A stretch of DNA of 64,000 bases from Malachius bipustulatus (taxonomy: Eukaryota > Arthropoda > Insecta > Coleoptera > Melyridae): the NCBI GenBank assembly GCA_910589415.1, contig OU342633.1, positions 20,560,858 to 20,624,857 on the forward strand. The letters are read 5' to 3'. The notes beneath the pieces were generated by a model. The model did no database searches. It was not told the origin of the DNA and saw only the letters and a program-made list of their open reading frames with translations. Positions within the stretch are counted from its first letter, which is position 1, and every line of letters starts with the position of its first letter. Position numbers and translations under genes: made by a program. Shown one piece after another: positions 23,801 to 35,609 of the stretch.

Positions 23801-24443
23801 AAATTAACAGTTTTTGGTTATAACTCGTGTAAATTTAAACCGATTTTGATGAAACCTGGCATGAACAATAAACAAACCAAGATCATTAATTTGGCTATTT
23901 CGGGTTTTGTAGATGTCTTCTACTGGCGTAGATATTCATTTTTTTCCCTCACTTTTTCCTCCATACCTTTCACGCCACTGAGTTTATTGCAAATACAAAA
24001 ACATTATTCGATACCCCCTTCATTTTAGAACAAAAAAGACTTTATCAATTTTTTTCATACGGTACACCATTATTGAGTTATTTGAAGTTTTCTCAGGTAA
24101 TGTTGGACGATTTACATTGAAAATATCTAATGATTAGTGCATGACATTGCCAGAGGTAAGCGCAAATATCTCGAAAAGGGTGCGCCATATGAAAAGAAAT
24201 AAAGATTTTTTTTGTTCAAAAATGCAGTGGCTATGGAACAACGTTTCAGTATTTGCAACAAAGTCAGTGGCGTAAAAAATTGGGAGAAAAAATGAACGTC
24301 AACACTGACTATCTACGCCACTGGAAGACGTCTTTAAAATCTGAAATAGTAAAATTGAAGATCTTAGTTTGTTTATTATTCATGCCAAGTTTCATCAAAA
24401 TCGGTCCAAATTTACACGAGTTATAATCAAAAACTGTTATATT
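23801..24443. mobile_element. TIR element of about 640 bp
   Basis: The left arm (about 23801-23945), with AACAGTTTTTGGTTATAACT, CGTGTAAATTTAAACCGATT and TGATGAAACCTGGCATGAA, is matched inversely by the right arm (about 24310-24443). The arms meet CTACTGGCGTAGAT and ATCTACGCCACTGG at their inner ends. The interior has no coding capacity. Non-autonomous transposon with long terminal inverted repeats. Confidence 0.8.
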
Positions 24444-24719
24444 TATTCAAATACTCAAATACCTACTCAATACTCCCAGATCAGAATGACAGAATGATAA
24501 TATGAACTGGTGCTTTTCTCACGATAGTTCACGCTCGCACGTTCAGCTCTTACAGCCAATCTGCTCCTAATAGGCTTGAAACGAAAAACCTGAATTAAAG
24601 AATTATAATAATTTAAATTTTTGGGAGGTAACAATTCACTTTTTTGATTATTTTGTATAATTTGTTCTTTATATTATTATCCGCGGCAACCTTGCATGCC
24701 AGGATTATAGTTTTCCCTC

Positions 24720-24784
24720 CCAGGACAGCAATTCTCGAGTTGCGTGAAATTCGCCTACCATGAACTCGAGAATTTCCGTCCTGG
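24720..24784. ncRNA. Long near-perfect hairpin
   Basis: CCAGGACAGCAATTCTCGAG pairs with CTCGAGAATTTCCGTCCTGG, giving 22 pairs including an AACTCGAG extension and only two mismatches around a loop of about 20 bases. The size matches a miRNA precursor. However, ATTCTCGAGTTCGTG recurs in the inverted repeat at 46710-47160, so a transposon-derived hairpin is at least as likely. Confidence 0.35.
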
Positions 24785-24789
24785 TTGCC

Positions 24790-27640
24790 AAATGACTGTT
24801 GACCAAATGATCCATTTACAATAACCCCTTTCTTAGTTAATTCTCCTTGGATTTAATCCCTCCCATGTTCATTCTCCTTGAAGTTAACCGTCTTTTGTGA
24901 CGTAATTAATTAATTATAATTAATTTTCATAACGGATGAGATGCTTTTCATTGTGTAACTTGATTCTTATAATTCCACATCCCCCATGCACACACGAGAG
25001 AACTTTTTAGTGGACTTGTTCTCAGAAGAACCAAATTCTTAAAAAAATTCACTGGTGTTTAGTCATAAATATGTATATAGTGAATATGCTGAGCTGAGAT
25101 GCGTTAAAATTAATCTTTTTGTGTAATTGGCGAATTTCCCTTTATCTAGGTATTGGAAACTCGTATAAGTATATTATAACATTGTAGAATTAATGCGAAT
25201 CTATCGCTTCTCTATATGTTTAATGACAATGCATGATGCAACAGTAAATATACTCAGAGCAACTTGCAGGCGTCATTTCACCTGGGGTTATCTTTGATCT
25301 CACACCCGATTAGCCATCAGAGCTCACCCTTACACGGAGTGAAGAATCACACTCTGAGAACCTTTATTCATTAATCTTCCATTCTTTTATAGAACAGTCT
25401 TATCGTCGAGTAGCTTATACCTGTAGAGTTTTATATTATAAGTTCGTATGCTTACAAATATTTAAACTGAAGAACTTATTTGATAATTCATAGAAGTGTC
25501 ATAAGATAAGTGTTCACCACTTAATCCAACAATTAAAAGTTCCACAATGTCAATAAAACCAGCAAGGAATGAATTTTTAAATTAAAAAGAATTTTCTTTC
25601 GGGTATATTTCTACATTATTATTAAATCGTTTCAACTTGGCTAATTAAAGAGAAATCATCATTGTCAAAAATTATTTCCTCTTTCATTTTTCTCTAAATC
25701 TAAACCTGGAGATACCTGCATAACACTGAATTTACATGTTAAAACCCTACGACCCATTTACAAATTTCCAGTCTGTATACCTATAACGAAGGTCGAACCT
25801 ATAACCTATAGGCTTCAATACTAATTGAAATCAATAATTTTTCAAATATTTCCCTAGTTAGTTAGGTGTTAACTTCAAGGTCCTTTATTGAGCTTATTGA
25901 AAAATGCTGCTGCATGGGAATTTATTAGCCCAGCCCTTGAAAAAAATATACTTTTAGGTATAATTAATATGTTCTGGATTCAATATTAACACCTTCTACG
26001 TGACTTATATTAATTGAATAATTAATATTATATTCAAATTAATACTAATTAATGATTCAATTAACATGATTGATTTACGTTTCATGAAACTGAGAGAGTT
26101 GGTATCAGGGAAAACTAACAGGTGGAAGCTGTTCGAAGATTTTAATAAATAGCACTGCATTAAACAGTTCAGAGTTCAAACCCTAAGACTCGAAATTATC
26201 TCCAAATAGACTGTAAATTTCATAATTATCTATAATAAACTTACTCTCTTTATAATTTAAACAATTTCGACAAAATTCAAATACCTACACTTCTTGTCAA
26301 AATAGTCAGAAATTAACCCTCAAAATTATTATACTCAAAATAGAAAGTTATAAACCAAATAATAAAGCTTCGCTTTTGAAGAACCTTCACTTTCATTTCA
26401 AAATATATCTTTAAACTCTTTCTTCTTTCTCATGGTGTTGGTGATGCTAAACGAATTCTACTGTTTTATTGTGCTCTTCTTTCTATAGCTTTGCTCTTAC
26501 TTTCCATATAGGAATCGTTACCCTTTCATAGATCATTTGAAGGACTTTCATGCAAAGTGGAACCAATCGAGGAACGGTAAATACAAAGGGTTGCGAAATT
26601 TACGAACTATGAAGAGTAATTTGCGTATCAGTAAACGGCACTGTGCGAAAAGGAAGGTAAGCCGGATGTCTGCTGGTTATAGTCTGAGTTTTAATTTATG
26701 GTCTGCTAATCTCAAGACAAATGACGTGTATTCAGTTTTAGAGGACGTCCCGTTCGCTTTTCATACCTGCGTTAATGTACTTATACATTTGCATGAATGT
26801 GATGTGAGAACACGTTCAGAAATAAAACAAGGTTTTCAGAGATACTGCCTACATAGGTTTATACATGGTTGCTTAAATCCAAAACGATTCTAATTGCCTA
26901 TTTTAGGGAATTTACTTATTAATATTTTATGATAAACATTTATTTTTTGTAGACATCAGTTTTTAAAAAAATACAAAAAAAAATGCATATAGCGTGGTAA
27001 GTAAATTTATAAGAAGAAATCCGATAACTTGGTACCTACTTGATGTGCAGAAAATAAAATGAAATAAGAACATGTAAAATATTCGGACTTCGTGACACAC
27101 GTGTCCTAAAATTTAGGATTATTGATTCAATATCCAAATTTAACCAGGTAGTTTTACATAATGTTTTTGTCATAGGATTGTATAATCAAGAAATTTGTAT
27201 AATACATACCTACCTAGTTACTGATATCAGATTACGAATTTTCTAAAATATTATTTTTCTTGAATTAGTTAAAATAAATTGCGTCTATGAACATTCTTCA
27301 AGAATAAGAAAAATAATATGTTGCAAATTTTATTTTTTTAGGTAACCCTTATGCACTAAATGTATTCACGAATTGAAAAACGGCAAAATCCTTGATTTTG
27401 TAATCTTTACAATAACATTAGGTACCTATACTGCATAGAAAGAATAAAATTACTTTTTGATGATGACAATTTGACTGGTGATACTTTTTCGCGGTTGTTG
27501 GAAGACATTATTGACCCCTAAGTCACCCAAACACTCGAATAAAACCAAGTTTTCTTTCAACAGGACGTAGCGCCTCCCCCATTATCATCTACAAATTCCC
27601 GGTTTTTGAAATAGTAGACTACCAATCTAGCAATAAGTTG
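24790..27640. other. AT-rich intron, no supported gene
   Basis: A 118-codon frame at 26537..26893 (plus) is about the longest expected by chance here; it has no recognisable domain and is not annotated as a gene. An extremely A/T-rich stretch built of TTAAT/ATTAA words lies near 25990-26080. Confidence 0.45.
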
Positions 27641-27643
27641 TTA

Positions 27644-28078
27644 CCCTGTGAGCCTTTTATTACAGTATACGGCTGAAATTTTCAGGAATCATAGTTTATG
27701 GCCTAAAATAACTCAAAAATCTATGTTGGTAAAATAGACAAAAAGGAGTGAAAACAGTCAATAATTGTTCCCGTACACCGACGCGAGATATTGCTGTTTA
27801 AAGTTTTTAGGTTAACGTATTTGAGCAATGCTTTTCGAGAACGGTTTTGATTTTTTCTAACTCAACTATCGCAGATAACATTTTGAAAAATTGGTACAAC
27901 AAAGTTTCACTAATAACTAAATTTTCAAAACATTTTTCAAAAAAAATCGAAAATTTTTAATACCTAGTGCCTTTTTGCACAGGACGATTTTTTTACGACT
28001 TCGGATTTGATTTATTTAGGCCGTAAAGTATGATTCCTGAAAACTTCAGCCGTGTACTCTAAAAGGCCCACAGAATCG
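27644..28078. mobile_element. TIR element of about 435 bp
   Basis: The left arm CCCTGTGAGCCTTTTATTAC, then ACGGCTGAAATTTTCAGGAA and TCATAGTTTATGGCC, is mirrored on the right by GGCCGTAAAGTATGA, TTCCTGAAAACTTCAGCCGT and AAAAGGCCCACAG. No coding capacity. Confidence 0.75.
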
Positions 28079-28429
28079 TTTTTAAGCGATTTTTCTACTT
28101 TATTTTATTCTATACTTATCACTCTACCAATAAGATTCCATCATCGAAAGACCCCCTTAAACTTCTTATTGTGGAGTGAATTAAAGTTCAAGGTTTATGA
28201 TGCGCCACCAGAAATCTCTACAAGTATTTAGAGAAAGAATTGTCACAGAGTATAGTTTGATTACGCCGAAAAGCTTTTGAATACGTCAAACTCTTCAACC
28301 TGTTATTTGAATGGATTCTAAGTAAAATCACAATGAAATAAGCCAATAAGAATTAAACCTGAGGGTAATTTTGGGAAGATTTTCGACGTCGCCTATACTA
28401 TCTAAGACGTGTCATTTATATCGCGATGT

Positions 28430-29246
28430 TGAAATATAGCTGGTTGATCACATGGCAAAAGGTTGAATCGAGTGGCAACCTAAATATGGAAAAGACCTTG
28501 AAACAGAACCAAGCATTAAAAGAAACACCTCAAAAAGTGATTGAAATAAAGGTATACTATAATATACCATGTTGCATCACACGAAACTATTATAAAAAAA
28601 TATATAAAACGGAATCAGTTCCCACAAAATTTGTGTTCCCATAATAGCAATTGCTTAAAGAGAAGGAATTTTCTAAGAGGAATTTTCTAAAAACGAAAAT
28701 TATCACCGTAGAAAAAGCTCACAAACTTTTCGGAAGAAATATGACTTTCATGAGACCTCACTAGCTAGATTTTATGATATACCCAAAATTCATAAAAATC
28801 TTGTAGCAATCAGACCAATAATTTTTTTAAATATAAGGGGAACTATTAACAGATACCTTAACCAATACCTACAATAAAAACAAAAATTATTACACGCGTA
28901 ATTTTTTCGAATTTGCCTCATACAAAATTTCTTCATCAAGGGATATCCGCGTTAATTCAAAACAGAAGTAAAATGAAATTTGGGGAATTACAAATATGTA
29001 TCTTGATAAGGTTTGACAGCTGCACCCTCAATACAACTTTAGACCTTTCAGCTCTAAAGAAATCATGAACTATTTTTTTTACACCGAAAATTACACGCCT
29101 AGTTTTTTTTTTACTCAGCATGATTACTGACCTTGTTCTGAGAGCCAGTACATCACTATATCATATCTACAGATTATGTGATTGACGATTTATTAGATGA
29201 ATGCATCCCTTTCACCTCCATTTTTTTCAATATGTAGACGATATAT
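28430..29246 (+). pseudogene. Penelope-like retroelement remnant, 5' part
   Basis: Decayed reverse transcriptase of a Penelope-like element. A frame at 28764..28841 reads ARFYDIPKIHKNLVAIRPII, matching the family hallmark FYGLPKIHK..RPIVS. Farther on, in shifted frames, come ELQICILIRFDSCTLNTTL (aligned with the motif around SFDVVSLFTNIP) and VIDDLLDECIPF. Last is the catalytic motif YVDD at 29231..29242. Stops and frameshifts throughout show it is dead. The copy is interrupted four bases after YVDD by the TIR element at 29247 and resumes at 30077. The upstream limit is uncertain; an open frame at 28426-28644 may be its N-terminal part. Confidence 0.6.
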
Positions 29247-30076
29247 GTACAGGGTGATTCATTATAATGTCGCCCCCCTTTAACTTTGTTATTTCATGTG
29301 TCCCAAAAAAATTAAAAGTGGGGTTATGTAGGTGCTAAAAAAGACTTTTTTATACGTGTAACAAAAATTTGAAAGTAGATCAGTATACAGGGAAAACCAA
29401 AAAAATTTTTTTTTTTCAATGGATCACCCTATATATGAATTTATTTTTCGATTCCTCGTAAAATTCTAAGCATAACTTGTATAACATACCGTATACCTAA
29501 ATTCAAAGGCTTCTGAAATATTCGCATTTGAAACATCATCAAATATTTTATAAAACACCTGTTGCAAATCAAGAAATCTAACAATAAAATGCTCTACTGG
29601 GCCTCCATTTTTTTCAACACATTTTATAAGGGTTTATAAGGGTTTATAAGGGTTGTTCGCATTTTCTCCAATGAATCTGTTATGAATTCTGGGTTATTTT
29701 CATTTAAATTATTAATTTTAATCCGTATCAAATCTTTTAGATGATCGAGGTTTTCAATTTGGTAGTTATACACACGGTTTTTTAAATAGTTTCAAATGCG
29801 AATATTTCAGAAACTATTGAATTTAGGTATACGGTATGTTATATAAATTATGCTTAGAATTTTACGAGGAATCGAAAAATAAATTCATATATAGGTTGTT
29901 CCATTGAAAAAAAATTAAATTTTTGGTTTTCCCTGTATACTGATCTATTTTCAAATTTTTGTTATACGTATAAAAAAGTCTTTTTTAGCACCTACATAAC
30001 CCTACTTTTATTTTTTTTGGGACACATGAAATAACAAAGTTAAAGGGGGGCGACATTATAATGAATTACCCTGTAC
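29247..30076. mobile_element. 830-bp TIR element inserted in the Penelope-like remnant
   Basis: GTACAGGGTGATTCATTATA at the left and TATAATGAATTACCCTGTAC at the right start terminal inverted repeats of about 290 bp that are nearly identical. Words GCACCTACATAACCC and CGAGGAATCGAAAAATAAAT occur in the right arm and mirrored in the left. The interior is non-coding and includes three tandem TTTATAAGGG units near 29629-29656. A young non-autonomous element. Confidence 0.85.
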
Positions 30077-30196
30077 CTAAGTATAACTAACAACTCCTAC
30101 AACTTTCAACTTTCAATCACAGTAAAAGAGGAAAAAGAACGATTAGTTCCATTTCTTGATAAGTATATTAATAATTAGAAACGATGATCAAACTAT
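30077..30196 (+). pseudogene. Penelope-like retroelement remnant, 3' part
   Basis: Continues the remnant broken at 29247. The frame reads NNSYNFQLSITVKEEKERLV and then PFLDKYINN, matching the Penelope reverse-transcriptase stretch FT.E.E....LPFLD that normally follows YVDD. It is cut again at 30197 by a second element. Confidence 0.55.
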
Positions 30197-30967
30197 TATA
30201 CAGGGTGTATCTAAATAACACCGAAAAAATTTAGGGGAGGATTCTTTGATAAAAAATAAACAAAAAATTTCCTATTAACGTACCTATGTCTGGATATGCA
30301 CCCTTTTTGAGATACAGGGTGTCAAAAAAAGATTGTTTTTCGAGTTTTTTGAAGATGTCTCGGGAACCGTATAAGACACAGAATTCAGCTTTTGTATAGA
30401 TCTTATCATTGATATTAGCAACTATTTTAATGCCAACTACCTTTTTTAAGTATGCCAGTGCCTGAGATTTTTAGGGTAGGGGGGATTTTTTTGCCCCTAA
30501 TATCTACGACACTGGGCAAATTGATATTTTAAAAGCACACATTTAACCGTCAATGTTTTCTACACAAAAAGATACTCTTGGTTATAACTGCTAACGTGAG
30601 CCATTTTCGAAAAAAACGGGCATTTACGATGAAAAACTCGCTTTGAATGTTTCAAGACAAGTGTCGAAAAATTAACGGCAAAAAAACTTCGCTCATTTCT
30701 GAGATCTCCCTGACACATGAAAAAACTCAGTATTAAAAAAGTAGCTATAAATATCAATGATATGACATTTATACAAAAGGTGAGTTTCATATCTCAAACG
30801 GTTCCCCAAATATCTTCAAAAAACTGGTGTAATAATCTTTTTTTGACACCCTGTATCTCAAAAAAGGTGCATTTCTAGACACACGTTTATACGAAATTTT
30901 TTGTTTATTTTTGACCAAAGAATCAGCTCTTAAATTTTTTCGGTGTTATTTAGATACACCCTGTATA
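30197..30967. mobile_element. 770-bp TIR element, second insertion in the same remnant
   Basis: TATACAGGGTGTATCTAAAT, followed by aacaccgaaaaaattt, at the left is mirrored by AAATTTTTTCGGTGTT and ATTTAGATACACCCTGTATA at the right. A second inward block of each arm holds GATACAGGGTGTCAAAAAAA and its complement, so the terminal repeats are about 220 bp. The interior is non-coding and shares words with the 15538 repeat. Confidence 0.85.
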
Positions 30968-31785
30968 ATACTATACTAGTAGGTATACTAGTACTATAGT
31001 ACATACCTAGACGACTGATTAAAAAAGAAAAAAGACAACTAAGAAAATAATGAAATTCAATACACAGCCTATGCAGAGATGGATGAAAACTAGAAAATAT
31101 TGACCATGACCAGTGTTAAGGAAAACCTGAATAAAATATTGGCCATGAAGGTCACATGTGTGAAAACAAATTCATGATTACATCTATGTGGCACTACATA
31201 AATAGAACATAATATATTGATATTTAAGAGTATAATGAAAGACTTTATCTCTGCATGTTATTAGAGATATTCGTGTCAAAACATTAGACATATATTAATG
31301 ATATAGGAGAATAATACGTAATTAAATTAATGACCAATTCTCTCAATATCATACCCACTATACAGATATATAGCGCACTAGACGAACTATATCCGCGCAC
31401 ACATATTCGTTTCATATACGAGGGGGAATTAGGTTCGTGTATTATATGTACCTAACAACTGCTTCTTGAATTAACCAAGAACTTAAATCGGCCAGGTTAT
31501 ACAATTTGTCCTTGAATAACATAATATTATATTACATTAATAAATGCAAGAGATAATCATGTTATTTGTCATTTGTAATTTTAGACTGAACTCTATTTTC
31601 GTTTTGTTATAGGCACATAATCACAATATTATCTTCTATTTCCATATACTAGTACAGGTATACATTATCCACTACAAATTTCTAAACATGAAAAAACCAG
31701 TAACGAATTTTTCAATGATTCAACACAGTTTGTTATACCTAACAGTAGTAAAGCTGCACAAAAATAGGGTGATGGCAGATTCACT
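30968..31785. other. AT-rich intron
   Basis: No supported gene. The 5' part may still belong to the Penelope-like remnant but is too decayed to read. Confidence 0.45.
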
Positions 31786-31789
31786 AACA

Positions 31790-32240
31790 TATTTTTAGGT
31801 AGTGACTTGTGACCAAAACGAAAGATTACGTGACAGCAATTAATATCGGACTGCTTTGCAAAGTATAAGATATGGTTCGAAATGATTTATTTCCCATTGA
31901 GTCCTTTCGAGCTTTCGCGGTGATAAATGTTGGAAAAACACGCGAATTAGTTTTACAAGTAGTGACTATGATATCTGATTTGTTTGCCGAACATAACGAG
32001 ATTTTTATCGTATATAATCAAATCGACTAAAATAATTATTTTTTAATCTATATCAATTAATTATTACAGGACTCCTTAATGTGGAAGCGACTCTTTACAA
32101 CTTGTGTGGCTTTTTGCCGCATTTGCAGGAAAATTTGGTCGGTTCTATGGATTACGGGGTTTCCATAACCGAAACCGGATCTTTCGTGCGACACGCCGTT
32201 CTCGAGATATGATCGGCTGTGTATAGGTATACTTTTATTA
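31790..32240. promoter_or_regulatory. Unique GC-richer block, enhancer candidate
   Basis: Non-repetitive sequence with CCATTGAGTCCTTTCGAGCT, GTGATAAATG and, after an AT gap, GGTTTCCATAACCGAAACCG. No coding frame. Regulatory role inferred from composition and position only. Confidence 0.3.
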
Positions 32241-32589
32241 TATCAACTGAGTTTTCTTTAATAATAATTAACAATAATGCAAGTGGTAAGATCGTCAGAA
32301 AATAAATAAATATATAAATTGAGTTCCGATGATTGGGAAACCGTACTTGGTATCTCCAACTTAGCTTTAACTATGATGGTTATAATTCTCGAAGAGACTT
32401 GAGATTTTATGCATTTATTTTTATATTATTTGGGTTTGAACTATAGATTTTGCATTATATGGTGAAATGGATCGCACCTAGGTAGGATGATAAAGAAATT
32501 ATTTCCATCTCCCTCGTTCAATCAGCCCAAATCGAAATAGCAAATAGTGCAAGAATAGATACGTAAATACCTAAAGGTAAAATTGTTAG

Positions 32590-32800
32590 GAAATTAAAAC
32601 GCAGCCACCCGCCGTTACATCAAGTAAACGATCCCCGTCAGCTCATTAAATATTCAGAAAAATAGAAATCGCTCTAGCACTAGCTGGTCACATTCCAGCA
32701 CGGAACAGCAAGAGAGCGGCCACCGCAAGGGTAAATAAATATTGCCAGATGCCTTTATAAAAGCGCCTCGCACCGATTGAAAGGACAGGATGACCTAGAA
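32590..32800 (+). promoter_or_regulatory. TATA-containing promoter candidate
   Basis: CCTTTATAAAAGCGCC includes a strong TATA box (32756..32762) in a GC-richer unique block. A start site would fall near 32788. No initiator match was evident there. It lies about 440 bases upstream of the secreted-peptide start codon, so it would need an upstream first exon to serve that gene. It could also be regulatory DNA for Scr. Confidence 0.3.
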
Positions 32801-33148
32801 ACAGACCGGGTGGAAAGATTTGTGAAATCAGAATCAAACAATAACCCCTTGCAAAGACAATAGTAAGTCGCTAGGTATTCCTCCCACGATAATGAAAATT
32901 ACACCAATCGATAAAGCAAAACGAAATAATAAGAAAGCACAGGTGTGCAAAAGAGTGGAATCCGAAATGGATTGGAGTTTGAAAAATGCATGAAAGGGAT
33001 TCATCATTCGCTTTCCATTGTTTTGTACTATCTATGCAAAATCACAGCCCCTCTCGTCCTTCACCATTTTACGCTCTTGCAAACGAATTCTCTCGCTCAT
33101 CATTCGCTTTTAGACATCGAACAGGAAGTCCACAGTTAACAACCAGTC

Positions 33149-33154
33149 TCAGTT
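33149..33154 (+). promoter_or_regulatory. Initiator upstream of the secreted-peptide gene
   Basis: TCAGTT, the arthropod initiator consensus, with A at 33151. This predicts a 5' UTR of about 49 bases before ATG at 33200. No TATA box lies about 30 bases upstream. Confidence 0.4.
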
Positions 33155-33199
33155 AATTTCCCCGCTTTTCCGAAAGAAATCCCAACCAACCGAGATACA

Positions 33200-33474
33200 A
33201 TGAGTCATAGTAGGTTCTTTTGCGCATCCGTTTTGGCCATAGTAATCTTGGCATATCTCAATCAAAGAGCAGGGGTGATTACGGTAAAAACTACGGTAAA
33301 AACTACGGTAAACACAACGAAAGAAATCACAGCGGTCCTATTAGGGGAAACCCAGGGAAACTAGACGATCACACAGTGGCTTTTCGCGAAAGACGAACGG
33401 ACCAGGGGTCGTATCGTTACAATGGAATGCAAAATCTACTCGGAAACGATGCTATAGCTCAATATATTTTCTAA
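33200..33474 (+). CDS. Small secreted Gly/Tyr/Asn-rich peptide gene, frameshifted
   Basis: The first frame (33200..33364) starts MSHSRFFCASVLAIVILAYL, a textbook signal peptide with a hydrophobic core, and then runs into low-sense Thr/Val-rich sequence and TAG. One base away, a second frame opens at the G run 33272..33275 and reads GDYGKNYGKNYGKHNERN followed by a polar Gly, Arg and Asn-rich tail to TAA at 33474. The break coincides with a four-G run, so a one-base indel (real or assembly error) is the simplest explanation. A 12-base unit encoding NYGK is repeated in tandem (about 33280-33315). An initiator (33149) and AATAAA (33555) frame it. The composition recalls glycine-rich secreted defence or structural peptides of insects, but no family is recognised. 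Confidence 0.55.
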
Positions 33475-33554
33475 ATTTCAGGTAGTGCATGAATACGCAG
33501 CCACGCAGAGGAGCCGCGAGTACAGTTTTGAACTTGTAATTTTGATTGTCTGGC

Positions 33555-33560
33555 AATAAA
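33555..33560 (+). terminator. Poly(A) signal of the secreted-peptide gene
   Basis: AATAAA 80 bases after the stop codon at 33474, with T-rich sequence following. Confidence 0.45.
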
Positions 33561-33564
33561 TTTT

Positions 33565-34640
33565 CATCAAAACCGCAGAGATAAATTATATTTAAAAATA
33601 TACCTAATACATAAAAAAACGTACTTAATCAAAAAATTTCAAAAGGCAAAAAGATCGACATTTGAAAAAAATGGCTCTCAATTTCGGAAACGTCATTGTC
33701 CAATGCATCCTGGAGCAAATTTTCCGCTGGAAAAACTGAATTTCGTCAAAGTTCACGCTTTGCAATCGAGCGGTGATTTTTGTGAAAAACGATAATCCCG
33801 GATTCACCCGGATGGTGAAAAATAACGCAAAAGAGGCTGCTGCTGTATCTCGAAGAAGGGAACAGTTACAAAGAAACCGATTACAGTTTTGAACTTTTCC
33901 TATATCCATACCAGGCTGTGTCATACCTGCATAATTTTTATGTAGGACCGGCTCTAACGAGTTATTGATGTATATTCTTGTCCAAATTATTTTTCGCAGC
34001 TATAAAATAAAACATCTATTTTTGATATTTTTTGATACGCTCTACAGATAATAAAATCAAATTTTGGTGTACCTAATATTCATTTACAAATACTCACATT
34101 TCGTGGATATTTCAATGTTTGACAAATATCAAACCTGGCACGCAACCGCTGACGGAGTTGAAGAGAGCAGGTCAGTGAATTATTCATTTAAAAAGTCGAT
34201 TTTCCTCCTCAGAGTTTGGCCAAATAAACAGAATTTTTGGTCACCTGAAAATTTTAATTTAATAAGCTTGTAGTTTTGTAGTTAAATTGCTTGACTGGAG
34301 GTAATTTTTTGGCAGCTGTGAGGTCTAATTCGAGACTGTGCAAAATTCGAATTTTGGCACATCTGCAACATTCACCAGAGTGTACCTTACACTTAAGCTA
34401 TGCAAAACTTCATTAGGTACTTGCAAGAAGAGGTAGAAAACTTTCTTTAACCTTCTTTTTAACTTCTCTTTTCTTATTGTTTTTCAAATTTAGAAATAAA
34501 TTTATTAAAATTTAAGATTTTAGAAAAATCACTGAATATTCTCGCATTATTTATTTTATTTCGAGTTAAATTTGTCTTATTAGTCAAAGGTACCTACCTA
34601 TATAACATATACGGCTTGTTCTCCCAATGAATGCACTTTT
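33565..34640. other. Intron, no supported gene
   Basis: Mixed-composition DNA with short reading frames only (for example 33625..33924 minus, 99 codons). None has a recognisable domain. Confidence 0.45.
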
Positions 34641-34649
34641 ATCATTCGG

Positions 34650-35340
34650 TATATCAGGAGAAGTCCTAAATCTTTCTCACGATTTGTTCAACAGAAGTCA
34701 GCCGTCACCCGCACCCATGGGGAATATGCACGAGACTTATCTAGCGTGGGGCAATAAATATTTCCTATGCAATTCTACATTTATTTCGGGCATATAACAA
34801 GCCATTAAGAATACCTCGGATACTTGTGGAATACTTTCCACCAACAATAACTCAGAAAATGTCAGAAGGATATTTATTACCGGGTGTCGCATAATTAGAA
34901 ATTGATTAATTTTTATTATGTTTAGCGAAAAGGCTTACGGAGGCTCCGACACGAAAACAAGCCTCCGCGAACTCTCAGGTATTAGAAAACGCTTTTTATA
35001 AACGAGCAGGAGAGCTCTTATAACATACATAGGCTGCCTATCCCATCAGTTATTTATAATCTGGAATATTTTACTACAACTGTGTGTTATTTACGAGGTC
35101 ACTGCGAGATTTATGGCTCGGATTCTTATGCGTTTCGGATTAAAACAGTTTAGAATTTTATATATGCCCAAACAACAGGTAGGTATGTGAGAATAAATTA
35201 TTACCATCGCCTGGCAGAACTCGGACCAGACAAGCGTCGTGCGATATGCATATTCATATAGGACCGTTGGAGGAAAAGACATTTCTCTACGCCCCTTAGC
35301 TAGAAAGCCCACGTATAAAAGATCAAAGATCAGGGTCAGT
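34650..35340. promoter_or_regulatory. Unique block with AT-core homeodomain-type words
   Basis: Non-repetitive and GC-richer. It contains GGGGCAATAAATATTTCC, AGAAATTGATTAATTTTTAT and GCGAGATTTATGGCTCGG. A/T-core words flanked by GC-richer sequence suit a Hox-responsive or autoregulatory module, but this is inference. Confidence 0.3.
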
Positions 35341-35439
35341 AATTAAGCATCAAAACAACAACTGTCAAATGTATAATGTTCTTCAAAATTGTTTTTTTTT
35401 TGTAATTTTTTTGTTAAAGTAGGTATAAAAACATCAGGT

Positions 35440-35541
35440 TTGACAAAATGTTGAAATTTATTCTCTCTTTTATATGCTTAAAATACGATTTTATACTCGG
35501 CGTTTGATTTTGACTGTCAACCTGCCAAACACCCTGTATAG
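35440..35541. repeat. Fragment of the 9445-10035 repeat family
   Basis: AAATTTATTCTCTCTTTTAT, GCTTAAAATACGATTTTATA, GGCGTTTGATTTTGACTGTC and the terminus CCAAACACCCTGTATA match the inverted units at 9780-10030. This copy shows that the family's intact terminus is TATACAGGGTGTTTGG. Confidence 0.75.
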
Positions 35542-35544
35542 ATG

Positions 35545-35605
35545 AAGCAGATGAGCGCGCGCTGAGTTGCGCAAAAAACCGGGTGCGAATCCTGCTTCTA
35601 CAGGG
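35545..35605 (+). repeat. tRNA-like or SINE fragment
   Basis: GAAGCAG and CTGCTTC form a 7-bp outer stem around GCGCGCGCTGAGTTGCGC and GGGTGCGAATCCTG. The last resembles a Pol III B box with one mismatch. It abuts the CACCCTGTATA end of the preceding repeat. It is too short for a tRNA. Confidence 0.3.
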
Positions 35606-35609
35606 AATA

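Noticed and set aside
26537..26893. 118-codon plus-strand ORF
   Set aside because: About the maximum length expected by chance in 64 kb of AT-rich DNA, with no motif, no promoter and no conserved composition.
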